NCBI GenBank assembly: GCA_044359525.1
Contig: JBIKLY010000049.1
Coordinates: 1 to 26,768, forward strand
Origin: CAJBIL01 sp044359525
GTDB lineage: Bacteria; Pseudomonadota; Gammaproteobacteria; Burkholderiales; Rhodocyclaceae
Length of the DNA stretch: 26,768 bases
Direction: 5' to 3'
Within the stretch, counting starts at the first letter, position 1, and every line of letters starts with the position of its first letter. Position numbers and translations under genes: made by a program. This document shows positions 15,248 through 22,884 of the stretch, one piece after another. The notes under the pieces were generated by a model. That model was given only the letters and a program-made list of their open reading frames with translations. It was not told the DNA's origin and ran no database searches.

Positions 15248-16675
15248 ATGGCCCGCAAACCCGCAGCCACCGCCAAAGCAAAACAGAAAACCGCACAAAC
15301 CAAACTTTTCGTCCTTGACACCAACGTACTGATGCACGACCCGACAAGCGTGTACCGCTTCGAGGAACACGATGTCTTCCTGCCGATCATGACGCTGGAG
15401 GAACTCGACAACAACAAGAAGGGCATGTCGGAAATTGCCCGCAACGCCCGCCAGATCACGCGCACCATCGACGAGATCGTCACCAGTCTCTCTGACGGTA
15501 TCGAAAACGGCATTGCGCTTGACGTTCCGTCACGCAAACTGGCCAGTGGCCACCTCTTCCTGCAAACGGAAGCAATCGCCAACGACCTGCCGGCGGGCTT
15601 GCCGACCGCCAAGGCCGACAATCAGATCCTGGCCGTTGTCATCCACCTGCAACGCCGCTACCCCGAGCGGCCGGTCATCCTGGTGTCGAAAGACATCAAC
15701 ATGCGCATCAAGGCCCGCGCGCTCGGGCTGGAAGCGCAGGACTATTTCAACGACAAGGTACTGGAAGACACCGACCTGCTCTATACCGGCATGCGCGAGC
15801 TGCCTGCCAATTTCTGGGACAAGCACGGTCAGGACATGGAATCGTGGAAGCGCGACAGCCACACGCTGTACCGCCTGAAAGGCCCGCTCTGCGCGCAGAT
15901 GCTGGTCAACGAATTTGTTTACCAGGAAGGCGAACAGCCGCTCTACGCCATCGTCCGCGAGGTGTCCGGCAAGACCGCACAACTCGAAACGCTGACCGAT
16001 TTTACGCATCCGAAGAACAATATCTGGGGCATCACCGCACGCAACCGCGAGCAAAACTTCGCGCTCAACCTGCTGATGAATCCGGATATCGACTTCATCA
16101 CCCTGCTTGGTCAGGCCGGTACCGGCAAGACACTGCTGACGCTGGCCGCCGGGCTGACGCAAGTGCTTGAAACCAAGCTCTACTCCGAGATCATCATGAC
16201 TCGCGTAACGGTGCCGGTCGGCGAAGACATCGGCTTTCTGCCCGGTACTGAAGAGGAGAAAATGACGCCGTGGATGGGCGCACTCGACGACAACCTCGAC
16301 GTCCTCAACAAGACCGACGAGGAAGCCGGCGACTGGGGCCGTGCAGCGACACGCGACCTGATCCGCAGCCGGATCAAGATCAAGTCGCTCAACTTCATGC
16401 GTGGCCGCACCTTCCTCAACAAGTTCCTGATCATCGACGAGGCGCAGAACCTGACGCCGAAGCAGATGAAAACGCTGATCACCCGTGCCGGCCCCGGCAC
16501 CAAGGTGATCTGCATGGGCAACATCGCGCAGATCGACACGCCCTACCTCACCGAGGGCAGTTCCGGACTCACTTATGTCGTCGATCGCTTCAAGGGCTGG
16601 GAACACTCCGGGCACATCACGCTGCAACGCGGCGAGCGTTCCCGTCTCGCGGATCACGCCGCCGAAGTGCTATAA
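15248..16675 (+). CDS. PIN domain-PhoH family ATPase
   Basis: This is a PhoH2-type protein of 475 residues, an N-terminal PIN ribonuclease domain fused to a PhoH ATPase. Such proteins are described as RNA helicase/RNases. The PIN part starts KLFVLDTNVLMHD (Asp24, Asn26) and contains MTLEELDNNKKG. The ATPase part has the P-loop GQAGTGKT at 288-295, TRVTVPVGEDIGFLPG, and NKFLIIDEAQNLTPKQMKTLITRAG (Walker B), ending LQRGERSRLADHAAEVL. GGGGAAAC precedes the ATG. It probably forms an operon with the peroxiredoxin gene and ends at the strong hairpin just downstream. Confidence 0.94.
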   Translation: MARKPAATAKAKQKTAQTKLFVLDTNVLMHDPTSVYRFEEHDVFLPIMTLEELDNNKKGMSEIARNARQITRTIDEIVTSLSDGIENGIALDVPSRKLASGHLFLQTEAIANDLPAGLPTAKADNQILAVVIHLQRRYPERPVILVSKDINMRIKARALGLEAQDYFNDKVLEDTDLLYTGMRELPANFWDKHGQDMESWKRDSHTLYRLKGPLCAQMLVNEFVYQEGEQPLYAIVREVSGKTAQLETLTDFTHPKNNIWGITARNREQNFALNLLMNPDIDFITLLGQAGTGKTLLTLAAGLTQVLETKLYSEIIMTRVTVPVGEDIGFLPGTEEEKMTPWMGALDDNLDVLNKTDEEAGDWGRAATRDLIRSRIKIKSLNFMRGRTFLNKFLIIDEAQNLTPKQMKTLITRAGPGTKVICMGNIAQIDTPYLTEGSSGLTYVVDRFKGWEHSGHITLQRGERSRLADHAAEVL

Positions 16676-16687
16676 TCGCCTCACTTA

Positions 16688-16720
16688 CCGGGCCGTGTCT
16701 TTGGACACGGCCCGGCCGTT
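16688..16720 (+). terminator. Strong hairpin after the PIN-PhoH gene
   Basis: CCGGGCCGTGTC and GACACGGCCCGG form a perfect 12-bp stem (16688-16699 and 16704-16715) with a TTTG loop, 12 bp after the stop codon. The following tract CCGTTTCTG is poor in T, so termination may be only partly intrinsic. Position and stability still make a terminator the best reading. Confidence 0.65.
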
Positions 16721-16784
16721 TCTGCTAACCGATCCGTGATGCTTTAGCTATGCAAAACGGATCCTGCGCATTCCGGAGGGTCGA

Positions 16785-17972
16785 TTGAAACGACGCGACT
16801 TCCTTGCTGCATCGGCAGCGCTCTCGCTACTCGCATCATCACCAGCGCTTGCTGCCAAAAAAACCGCAGTTAAAAAACCGCCGCCAAAGCCGGCGAGCAA
16901 GCCCGCAAACAAGCCGGCAGCGTCGGCCAACGCAAGCACGGCAGCGCCAAGCGAACCGCGCAGCGTCATCAGCTTTCCGGACGAACCGCCGGCGGCGTGG
17001 CGAACCTACCATATCCGCTCGTCGATCACCTTGAACAAGATCGCCGGCAAAACCCGGATCTGGCTGCCACTGGCGCAATACAAGGACACGCCTTGGCAGC
17101 GCTCGCTTGGCCATAGCTGGCAGGGAAACTTCGAGAGCGCCGGCATTTACCGCGACCCGGTCGCTGAAATGGAAGTTTTCTACGCCGACTGGAAAGATGG
17201 TGCTAACACGCCACAACTGCAGATCATCAGCCAGGTCGCGACGCAAGACCGGCACTTTGACATCACCCGCCGTGGCGCCGCCGTCGAGCGCAACGAAGTC
17301 CTGCGTCGCTGCCTGCAAGCGACCGCGCTGATGCCGACTGACGGACTCGTTCGCCGCACCGCCGAACGCGCCATTGGCCGTGTCAAGGATCCAGTTGCGC
17401 AGGGCAAGGCGATCTATGACTGGGTGGTAGAGAACACCGTCTTCGATCCGCTCGCACCAGGATGCGGTCTCGGCGATATTGCAACGATGCTCGAAAGCGG
17501 CCGGCCCGGCGGCAAAAGCGCCGACATCGCCCTGCTCTTCGTCGCCCTCTGCCGTTCGATGGGCATACCGGCGCGCCCGGTATTCGGCCTGCGTGTCGAT
17601 TACTCGCGCCTGTTCGGCGGACTGGGAGCGACCGGCAAGCTGGCGAATGCCCAGCACTGCCGTGCCGAGTTCTATGCGCCGGGTTACGGCTGGATTCCGA
17701 TTGACCCTTCCGATGTGCGCAAATCGATTCTTGACGAAGGCCTGAACAGTGGCGACTCGAAACTCGTGGTGCTGAAAAAATTGCTGTTCGGTTTTTGGGA
17801 AATGAACTGGATCGGCTTCAATGCAGCACAGGATGTCGACCTGCGTGGCACGACCGGAAAAACACAGCCTTTCCTCATATTTCCCCGGGCAGAATCGGAA
17901 AATGGCCGCTTCGACAGCCTCGACGCCGAACACTTCGACTACAGCGTCAGCGCCAGCCGTCTCGAAGTCTAG
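16785..17972 (+). CDS. Exported transglutaminase-like protein with catalytic Cys replaced by Ser
   Basis: The start is TTG at 16785, preceded by GGAGGG at a good distance. The N-terminus MKRRDFLAASAALSLLASSP is a Tat-like signal peptide (KRRDFL), followed by a Lys/Pro/Ala-rich linker to about residue 60. Residues about 205-310 are a transglutaminase-like papain fold: YDWVVENTVFDP, GCGLGDIATML, GGKSADIALLFVALCRSMGI and AQHCRAEFYAPGYGWIPIDP. His291 and Asp307 of the triad are present, but the nucleophile position is Ser245 (AGC), where relatives I recall have Cys in GGKCAD. It may be a pseudoenzyme or use serine. It acts outside the cytoplasm; the substrate is unknown. The 395-residue frame is intact and convergent with dnaB. 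Confidence 0.85.
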   Translation: MKRRDFLAASAALSLLASSPALAAKKTAVKKPPPKPASKPANKPAASANASTAAPSEPRSVISFPDEPPAAWRTYHIRSSITLNKIAGKTRIWLPLAQYKDTPWQRSLGHSWQGNFESAGIYRDPVAEMEVFYADWKDGANTPQLQIISQVATQDRHFDITRRGAAVERNEVLRRCLQATALMPTDGLVRRTAERAIGRVKDPVAQGKAIYDWVVENTVFDPLAPGCGLGDIATMLESGRPGGKSADIALLFVALCRSMGIPARPVFGLRVDYSRLFGGLGATGKLANAQHCRAEFYAPGYGWIPIDPSDVRKSILDEGLNSGDSKLVVLKKLLFGFWEMNWIGFNAAQDVDLRGTTGKTQPFLIFPRAESENGRFDSLDAEHFDYSVSASRLEV

Positions 17973-18042
17973 CCATCTGCCCCCAAGCCAGAACGCTCCA
18001 GCAAACGAGCAACGCGACAAGCAGGATTTTGATGGTCAAGCC

Positions 18043-19491
18043 TCAGTAAGAACCGGGATTGGCGAAGTTTTCGAAACGCGTGTATTCGCCGATAAAGGTC
18101 AGACGAACCGTACCGATCGGGCCGTTACGCTGCTTGCCAATGATGATTTCGGCGACCCCTTTATCGGGCGTATCCTGGTTATAGACCTCATCGCGATAGA
18201 TGAACATGATCACGTCGGCATCCTGCTCGATGGCGCCTGATTCACGCAGATCGGACATCACCGGGCGCTTGTTCGGTCGCTGCTCCAACGCACGATTAAG
18301 CTGCGAGAGCGCCATCACGGGCACCTGAAGCTCCTTGGCCAGACTCTTCAAGGAACGAGAGATCTCCGAAATTTCAGTGGCCCGGTTCTCACCGCTGCCA
18401 TTGGCCGACGACATCAGTTGCAGGTAGTCGATGACGATCAGGCCGAGCTTGCCGCACTGCCTGTGCAGGCGCCGTGCCCGCGCGCGCAGGTCGATCGGAT
18501 TGAGCGCCGGTGTCTCGTCAATGTAGATCGGCGCCTCGTGCATCTTGCCCAGTGCGAACGACAGGCGCGACCACTCATCGTCGTTCAGGCGACCGGTACG
18601 CACACGGTGTGCATCGAGTTTGCCGACCGAAGACAACATGCGCATGGCAAGCTGCGCGCCACCCATTTCCATCGAAAACACGGCGACCGGCAAACCGACT
18701 TCAATCGCCACGTGCTCGGCCATGTTCAGCGCGAAAGAGGTTTTACCCATTGACGGACGCCCGGCAACAATCAGCAAGTCGCCCGGTTGCAGACCGGAAG
18801 TTTTCGAATCGAGATCGTGATAACCGGTCGGGATGCCGGTGATATCAGACGGATTGTCGCGGTCATGCAATTCCTGAATACGCTCGACGACCTGCGTTAG
18901 CAAGGGATTGATGTGCTGGAATCCGGTCTCGCTGCGGAAGCCGCCCTCGGCAATGGCAAAGACCCGGGCTTCAGCTTCATCAAGCAGTTGCTTCGGGTCG
19001 CGCCCGAGCGGATTGAGCGCGCTGCCGGCGATCTCGTCGCCCGCCGTGACCAGTTGCCGCAGAATTGCCCGCTCGCGAACGATCTCGGCATAGCGCCGGA
19101 TATTGGCCGCCGTCGGTGTGTTCGCCGCCAGTTCGCCAAGATAGGCCAAGCCACCCGTGTCACCACTCTCACCCGCCGCATCGAGACTCTCGGCCACCGT
19201 AACCACGTCGACCGGCTTGCCGCGCCCGAGTAATTTGCTGATCTGCCGGTAAATACGCTTGTGTTCGTCGCGATAAAAATCGTTCTCGGCAACCAGATCG
19301 GCGATCTTGTCAAAGGCCGCGTTGTCGAGCAGCAAACCACCCAGCACCGATTGCTCGGCTTCGATCGAATGTGGTGGAACACGCAACAGCGCCACCGCTG
19401 GGTCGACCGGGGAATTCTGATCCCGCCGACCGCGCTGGTTATAGGAATTCGGTGAGTTCTGTGAGTTAAAGGAATTGAACGACTTGGCCAT
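18043..19491 (-). CDS. dnaB: Replicative DNA helicase DnaB
   Basis: DnaB is the hexameric 5'-3' helicase that opens the replication fork. The product is 482 residues. After an Asn/Ser-rich tail (SFNSFNSQNSPNSYNQ) come the N-terminal domain PPHSIEAEQSVLGGLLLDN and the RecA-like domain with P-loop GRPSMGKTSFALNMA, FSMEMGGAQLAMRML, IVIDYLQLM and the end IIGKQRNGPIGTVRLTF. The frame extends to 19542, but ATG 19491 (MAKSFNS) gives a normal length; its ribosome binding site is weak. It lies just downstream of the rplI terminator, so it likely has its own promoter. The low-complexity N-terminus is longer than in E. coli DnaB. Confidence 0.96.
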   Translation of the reverse strand: MAKSFNSFNSQNSPNSYNQRGRRDQNSPVDPAVALLRVPPHSIEAEQSVLGGLLLDNAAFDKIADLVAENDFYRDEHKRIYRQISKLLGRGKPVDVVTVAESLDAAGESGDTGGLAYLGELAANTPTAANIRRYAEIVRERAILRQLVTAGDEIAGSALNPLGRDPKQLLDEAEARVFAIAEGGFRSETGFQHINPLLTQVVERIQELHDRDNPSDITGIPTGYHDLDSKTSGLQPGDLLIVAGRPSMGKTSFALNMAEHVAIEVGLPVAVFSMEMGGAQLAMRMLSSVGKLDAHRVRTGRLNDDEWSRLSFALGKMHEAPIYIDETPALNPIDLRARARRLHRQCGKLGLIVIDYLQLMSSANGSGENRATEISEISRSLKSLAKELQVPVMALSQLNRALEQRPNKRPVMSDLRESGAIEQDADVIMFIYRDEVYNQDTPDKGVAEIIIGKQRNGPIGTVRLTFIGEYTRFENFANPGSY

Positions 19492-19580
19492 AGGTAATCC
19501 GGTGCGGGAAGCTGCGCAAAAGCAACGCAAGTAAGAAGCCAAGTTTACCCTGAGCAGCGACTATCCCGCTGCCCTGAAAT

Positions 19581-19615
19581 AAAAAAAGCCTTGCACCAGG
19601 GCAAGGCTTTTTTCG
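19581..19615 (-). terminator. Rho-independent terminator after rplI
   Basis: On the minus strand GCCTTGC and GCAAGGC enclose the loop CCTGGT. The stem is extended by A/T pairs and followed by a run of seven T and further T-rich sequence. It lies about 50 bp after the rplI stop and before dnaB, ending the rpsF-priB-rpsR-rplI transcript. The A-run on the other side means it could also work on the plus strand. Confidence 0.88.
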
Positions 19616-19661
19616 CAGCGTCAGAAAACCGTGTTGTTTTACGATTTTTCTGTCACGTGTG

Positions 19662-20108
19662 TTACTCGCCGACCACGGAAACCGTGATCGTCGCCAACAC
19701 ATCGGTATGTACCGCGACTTCCAGCGAGTTTTCGCTAACCGTCTTGATCGGGCCCAGCGGCATGCGAACCGAGGACTTCTCAACGTCAAAGCCTTGTGCT
19801 TTCAGCGCGTCAGCCACGTCGAAGTTCACAACCGAACCAAAAAGGCGACCATCAACACCGGCCTTGCGGACGATCTTGACGACAGTGCCATTGAGCTTCT
19901 CGGCAAACGCCTGAGCGGCTACCAACTTCTCGGCAGCTGCTTTTTCAAGCTCGGCACGCTTCACTTCAAACTCCGCCTTGGCGGCCAGCGTTGCACGCTT
20001 GGCCTTGCCATTCGGGATCAGGAAGTTACGCGCATAGCCAGGTTTGACATTGACCAGATCGCCGAGACCGCCGAGGTTGACGACCTTCTCCATCAGAATA
20101 ATTTGCAT
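19662..20108 (-). CDS. rplI: 50S ribosomal protein bL9
   Basis: bL9 binds 23S rRNA at the base of the L1 stalk region and projects from the large subunit. The 148-residue product starts MQIILMEKVVNLGGLGDLVNV and KPGYARNFLIPNGKAKRAT, the highly conserved N-terminal domain. A central Lys/Glu/Ala-rich helix and a C-terminal domain with GRLFGSVVNFDVADAL follow. GAGGAAAAG lies ahead of ATG 20108. It is the last gene of the rpsF operon, 14 bp after rpsR. Length is normal. Confidence 0.97.
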   Translation of the reverse strand: MQIILMEKVVNLGGLGDLVNVKPGYARNFLIPNGKAKRATLAAKAEFEVKRAELEKAAAEKLVAAQAFAEKLNGTVVKIVRKAGVDGRLFGSVVNFDVADALKAQGFDVEKSSVRMPLGPIKTVSENSLEVAVHTDVLATITVSVVGE

Positions 20109-20122
20109 CGTCTTTTCCTCGC

Positions 20123-20398
20123 TTACAGGTGGTTATCGGTGTACGGCAGCAGCGCCAGGAAACGCGCACGCTTGATGGCCACCGACAGCAGACGCTGGTA
20201 GCCAGCCTTCGTACCGGTCAGACGAGCCGGCATGATCTTGGCGTTTTCAGCGATGTATTCCTTGAACAGATCGACATCCTTGTAGTCGATGCCATCCATC
20301 TTCTCCAGACTGAAGCGGCAGAACTTGCGGCGCTTGAACAGGCCACTGCCCTTTTTCTTCGCGTTCTTATCGTCTTTCTTCTTGAAAAACCTACCCAT
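20123..20398 (-). CDS. rpsR: 30S ribosomal protein bS18
   Basis: bS18 forms a heterodimer with bS6 on the 30S platform. The 91 residues contain KFCRFSLEKMDGIDYKDVDLFKEY and the conserved end RLTGTKAGYQRLLSVAIKRARFLALLPY. The Lys-rich N-terminal extension (FFKKKDDKNAKKKGSG) makes it longer than the 75-residue E. coli protein. AAGGAAATC lies before ATG 20398. The first eight bases of the gene overlap the priB stop, so the two are coupled. Confidence 0.97.
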   Translation of the reverse strand: MGRFFKKKDDKNAKKKGSGLFKRRKFCRFSLEKMDGIDYKDVDLFKEYIAENAKIMPARLTGTKAGYQRLLSVAIKRARFLALLPYTDNHL

Positions 20399-20711
20399 TT
20401 TGATTTCCTTCTACAAATTCAATCGTAGTTACATGCAATTTCAGCTGCTTGCTGTGTTGGCTCTTGGCAGCGAGAAAGCCAGTCAAATGAACTGACGCTC
20501 CCGGGCTTGCTGCTTGCAACCACCGGGCTGTCGGGCCCAGACCAATGGCCTGGATTTCACACTCGACACGCCTTGGGCTGCCCGCTTCGATCTGTTCTGA
20601 CTGATGCCCGATCACACATTCCATTACCGGCACACCGGCCGGGGTGAAACGCAGCGCTTTGCGCTCGATCAGGATTCCAGTCAGTTCAACAGTGTTTTCG
20701 ATGCGGTTCAG
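20391..20711 (-). CDS. priB: Primosomal replication protein N (PriB), probable CTG start
   Basis: PriB is a small single-strand DNA-binding OB-fold dimer that links PriA and DnaT during replication restart. The protein reads LNRIENTVELTGILIERKAL, RFTPAGVPVMECVIGHQSEQ, then EAGSPRRVECEIQAIGLGP. The first in-frame ATG/GTG (GTG at 20633) would remove the conserved first ~26 residues, including the first strand of the fold. Between the rpsF stop and that GTG there is no ATG, GTG or TTG in frame. CTG at 20711 is preceded by GAGG with 5-nt spacing and gives 106 residues, close to the 104 of E. coli PriB. I therefore call CTG; an adjacent CTG at 20714 is the alternative. The gene lies between rpsF and rpsR, the usual place. 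Confidence 0.85.
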   Translation of the reverse strand: MNRIENTVELTGILIERKALRFTPAGVPVMECVIGHQSEQIEAGSPRRVECEIQAIGLGPTARWLQAASPGASVHLTGFLAAKSQHSKQLKLHVTTIEFVEGNQNG

Positions 20712-20725
20712 CAGAGCCTCAACAA

Positions 20726-21124
20726 TCAGGCAGCCGGCTGTTCGGCGGTTTCGGCCGCGACTTCTGCCGGCGCATCAGCACGGGCTTCCATCATCGACTT
20801 CGACTTCTCTTCCTTCATCATCGGCGAAGGCGTGGTAACGGCCTTCTTCATCTTGATGACAAGGCTGCGCAGCACGGCGTCGTTGAACTTGAAGCCATGC
20901 TCGAGTTCGGCCAGCGAAGCAGCATCGCACTCGATGTTCATCAGAACATAGTGTGCCTTGTGCATTTTCTGGATCGGGTAGGCAAGTTGACGACGTCCCC
21001 AGTCTTCGAGGCGGTGAATCTGACCACCGTGCGTGGTGACGAGCGTCTTGTAACGCTCGACCATCGCCGGGACCTGTTCACTCTGGTCCGGGTGGACGAT
21101 AAAAACGATTTCATAATGGCGCAT
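20726..21124 (-). CDS. rpsF: 30S ribosomal protein bS6
   Basis: bS6 binds 16S rRNA with bS18 on the 30S platform. The 132-residue product starts MRHYEIVFIVHPDQSEQVPA and contains GGQIHRLEDWGRRQLAYPIQKMHKAHYVLMNIECD, all conserved. The C-terminal tail after about residue 95 is charged and Ala/Glu-rich (KEEKSKSMMEAR, ending QPAA) and varies between species. AAGGAGTGTGC precedes ATG 21124; two upstream codons in frame are not used. It is the first gene of rpsF-priB-rpsR-rplI. Confidence 0.97.
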   Translation of the reverse strand: MRHYEIVFIVHPDQSEQVPAMVERYKTLVTTHGGQIHRLEDWGRRQLAYPIQKMHKAHYVLMNIECDAASLAELEHGFKFNDAVLRSLVIKMKKAVTTPSPMMKEEKSKSMMEARADAPAEVAAETAEQPAA

Positions 21125-21144
21125 GCACACTCCTTATGGTTAAA

Positions 21145-21170
21145 GCCCCCCGCCATGCGAACGGTGGAGC
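21145..21170 (-). promoter_or_regulatory. Candidate S6:S18-binding hairpin in the rpsF leader
   Basis: In the ~58-nt predicted leader, GCTCC (minus strand, from 21170) can pair with GGGGC (to 21145), enclosing ACCG and a GGCGG. S6:S18 complexes are known to bind a leader hairpin with an exposed CCG and repress their own operon in many bacteria. Position and the CCG fit that motif. I have not folded it computationally, so the assignment is tentative. Confidence 0.4.
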
Positions 21171-21188
21171 AAGGTGGAAAAGCCGGCG

Positions 21189-21218
21189 ATTATACGACGT
21201 TTACTGCTTGAGAATCAA
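21189..21218 (-). promoter_or_regulatory. Promoter of the rpsF operon
   Basis: On the minus strand TTGATT (21218-21213) is followed after 18 bp by a perfect TATAAT (21194-21189). Transcription should begin near 21182, giving a leader of about 58 nt before the rpsF ATG. This is the strongest sigma-70 promoter I see in the window. Confidence 0.78.
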
Positions 21219-21326
21219 TGGTTTTTCTTATCGCTTGCGCTTTTCTGGAAGAGAAGAGCCCGCTGTGTATAAAATGACTTATCCGCTTCAAGCGTAATTC
21301 CTTCCACAACGCGAGAAAGAAAAATC

Positions 21327-21818
21327 ATGAAAGACCACGCTCCTTCATTGCGCGCCGGACTCCTTGTCCTCGCCGCCCTGATCGCCGCCCCCACCGCATT
21401 TGCCGACAAACCCGACTGGGCCGGAGGCGGAAAAGGCGGCAGCAAAGGGAATAAACACGCAGAAAAAGACGGCGGCCATAGCAGCGGACAGGGTGGATCG
21501 ATCGAAATCCGCTTCGGTGACGACAACCGGCGTGTCGTTAACGACTATTACGGCGCGCAGTTCAAAAGCGGCCATTGCCCACCGGGGCTGGCCAAGAAAA
21601 ATAACGCCTGTCAGCCGCCTGGACAGGCAAAAAAATGGAACAAGGGGCGTCCGCTGCCAAGCGATCTGAAGTATTACGATTTGCCGCGCGATCTGATGAT
21701 CCGCCTGCCGACGCCACCCAGCGGACACCGCTATGTGCGGATTGCCTCGGACATCCTGCTCATCGCCGTTGGCAGCAGCATGGTAATCGACGCCATCGAA
21801 GACATCGGACGCCAGTAA
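21327..21818 (+). CDS. Exported CigR/RcnB-like protein
   Basis: The product has 163 residues. Residues 1-26 are a Sec signal peptide (LLVLAALIAAPTAFA, cleavage after Ala). A Gly/Lys/His-rich low-complexity stretch (GGGKGGSKGNKHAEKDGGHS) follows. The conserved C-terminal half is CPPGLAKKNNACQPPGQAKKW, LPSDLKYYDLPRDLMIRLPTPP, HRYVRIASDILLIAVGSSMV and IDAIEDI, the last part able to be a membrane helix. This matches proteins annotated as anti-virulence regulator CigR family, named after a Salmonella protein; the function in environmental bacteria is unknown. It is divergent from rpsF and convergent with the CysB-type regulator, with a 10-bp gap. Confidence 0.75.
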   Translation: MKDHAPSLRAGLLVLAALIAAPTAFADKPDWAGGGKGGSKGNKHAEKDGGHSSGQGGSIEIRFGDDNRRVVNDYYGAQFKSGHCPPGLAKKNNACQPPGQAKKWNKGRPLPSDLKYYDLPRDLMIRLPTPPSGHRYVRIASDILLIAVGSSMVIDAIEDIGRQ

Positions 21819-21828
21819 AACCGCACGC

Positions 21829-22770
21829 TTACAACTGATACTCGTCGCCGTGCCCGACCATCGCCATATCGACGGCGCGGCGCGTCAGTTGCGGGGCAAA
21901 CAGCTCGATGAAATCATAGTCGAAGCGTCGCACGTGCGTGCCGCGCCGCAGGCCGATGCGCGTGGTGTTCGAACCGAACAACTGGCCGGCTTCCAGCGCC
22001 TGCAAACCGGCGTCGCGCGCGACATCGTAGGCTTGATGCGCAATGATGCCGAGGCCCAGACCGAGACTCACATAGGTTTTGATCACGTCGGCATCGATCG
22101 CCGCCAGCACGACATTCGGCGTCAGGTGGGCACGCTCAAAAGCCGCGTTGATGCGCGAGCGCCCGGCAAAAGCCGAGTCATAGGTAATCAGCGGCCAGCG
22201 CGCCAGCTCGGCCAATGACAATGGGCGTCCATCAAGCACCGGGTGGCCATCAGGGGCGATCACGCAATGCGTCCATTGATAACAGGGGAGCATCAGCAAC
22301 TGCGGATACTGGTCAAGCGCTTCAGTGGCGATGGCGATGTCGGCTTCGCCCTTGAGCGTCCATTCGGCGATCTGCGTCGGGCTGCCCTGATGCATCGACA
22401 GGCGCACTTTCGGGTGTTTCTCGACAAAGCGTGCAACAACCGAGGGCAAGGCATAGCGCGCCTGTGTGTGCGTCGTGGCAATCACCAGACCACCGCTCTC
22501 GCCATCGGCAAACTCCTCGCCAACACGCTTCATGTTCTCGGCTTCGCGCAGGATGCGTTCGGCGATTTCGAGAATCGCCCTACCCGGTTCACTAACGCTG
22601 GTCAGCCTTTTTCCGCTGCGCTCGAAAACGATCACGCCGAGTTCGTCTTCAAGCAGCTTGATCTGTTTGGAAACACCCGGTTGCGAGGTGTGGAGCGCGT
22701 CGGCAGCCTCTGAAACATTGAGGCCGTGACGAGCCACTTCAACAAGGTAGCGTAGTTGCTGGAGCTTCAT
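21829..22770 (-). CDS. cysB: CysB-type LysR-family transcriptional regulator
   Basis: LysR regulators of the CysB/Cbl branch activate sulfate assimilation genes and respond to O-acetylserine or sulfate-derived signals. The 313-residue product starts MKLQQLRYLVEVARHGLNVS with the winged helix-turn-helix EAADALHTSQPGVSKQIKLLEDELGV. The effector domain has IATTHTQARYALP, GSPTQIAEWTLKGEADIAIATEAL and LGLGLGIIAHQAY. CysB proteins begin MKLQQLRY, so ATG 22770 is preferred over 22785 or 22812, although no strong ribosome binding site is visible. It is divergent from the sulfur genes that start at 22885, the classical arrangement for a regulator and its targets. Confidence 0.9.
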   Translation of the reverse strand: MKLQQLRYLVEVARHGLNVSEAADALHTSQPGVSKQIKLLEDELGVIVFERSGKRLTSVSEPGRAILEIAERILREAENMKRVGEEFADGESGGLVIATTHTQARYALPSVVARFVEKHPKVRLSMHQGSPTQIAEWTLKGEADIAIATEALDQYPQLLMLPCYQWTHCVIAPDGHPVLDGRPLSLAELARWPLITYDSAFAGRSRINAAFERAHLTPNVVLAAIDADVIKTYVSLGLGLGIIAHQAYDVARDAGLQALEAGQLFGSNTTRIGLRRGTHVRRFDYDFIELFAPQLTRRAVDMAMVGHGDEYQL

Positions 22771-22828
22771 CGGGGAGGAACCCATCTCACAAATAACAAA
22801 AAGTTCTAACAATCTAACTTAATATTCT

Positions 22829-22857
22829 TTTTCAATCAAATCAGGCGCTGGTATTAT
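22829..22857 (+). promoter_or_regulatory. Candidate promoter of the sulfur assimilation genes
   Basis: TTTTCA (22829-22834) and TATTAT (22852-22857) are 17 bp apart in the 114-bp gap between the CysB-type gene and the TauE/SafE gene. The -35 is weak, as expected for a promoter needing a LysR-type activator. The AT-rich 40 bp upstream are the likely activator site. I cannot define the CysB box exactly. Confidence 0.45.
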
Positions 22858-22884
22858 CCGCAAACTTAATTATTGCGGCGCACC

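Noticed and set aside
20391..20633. Short version of priB starting at GTG 20633
   Set aside because: It would lack the conserved N-terminal strand; the reading frame and sequence conservation continue upstream to a CTG with a Shine-Dalgarno sequence.
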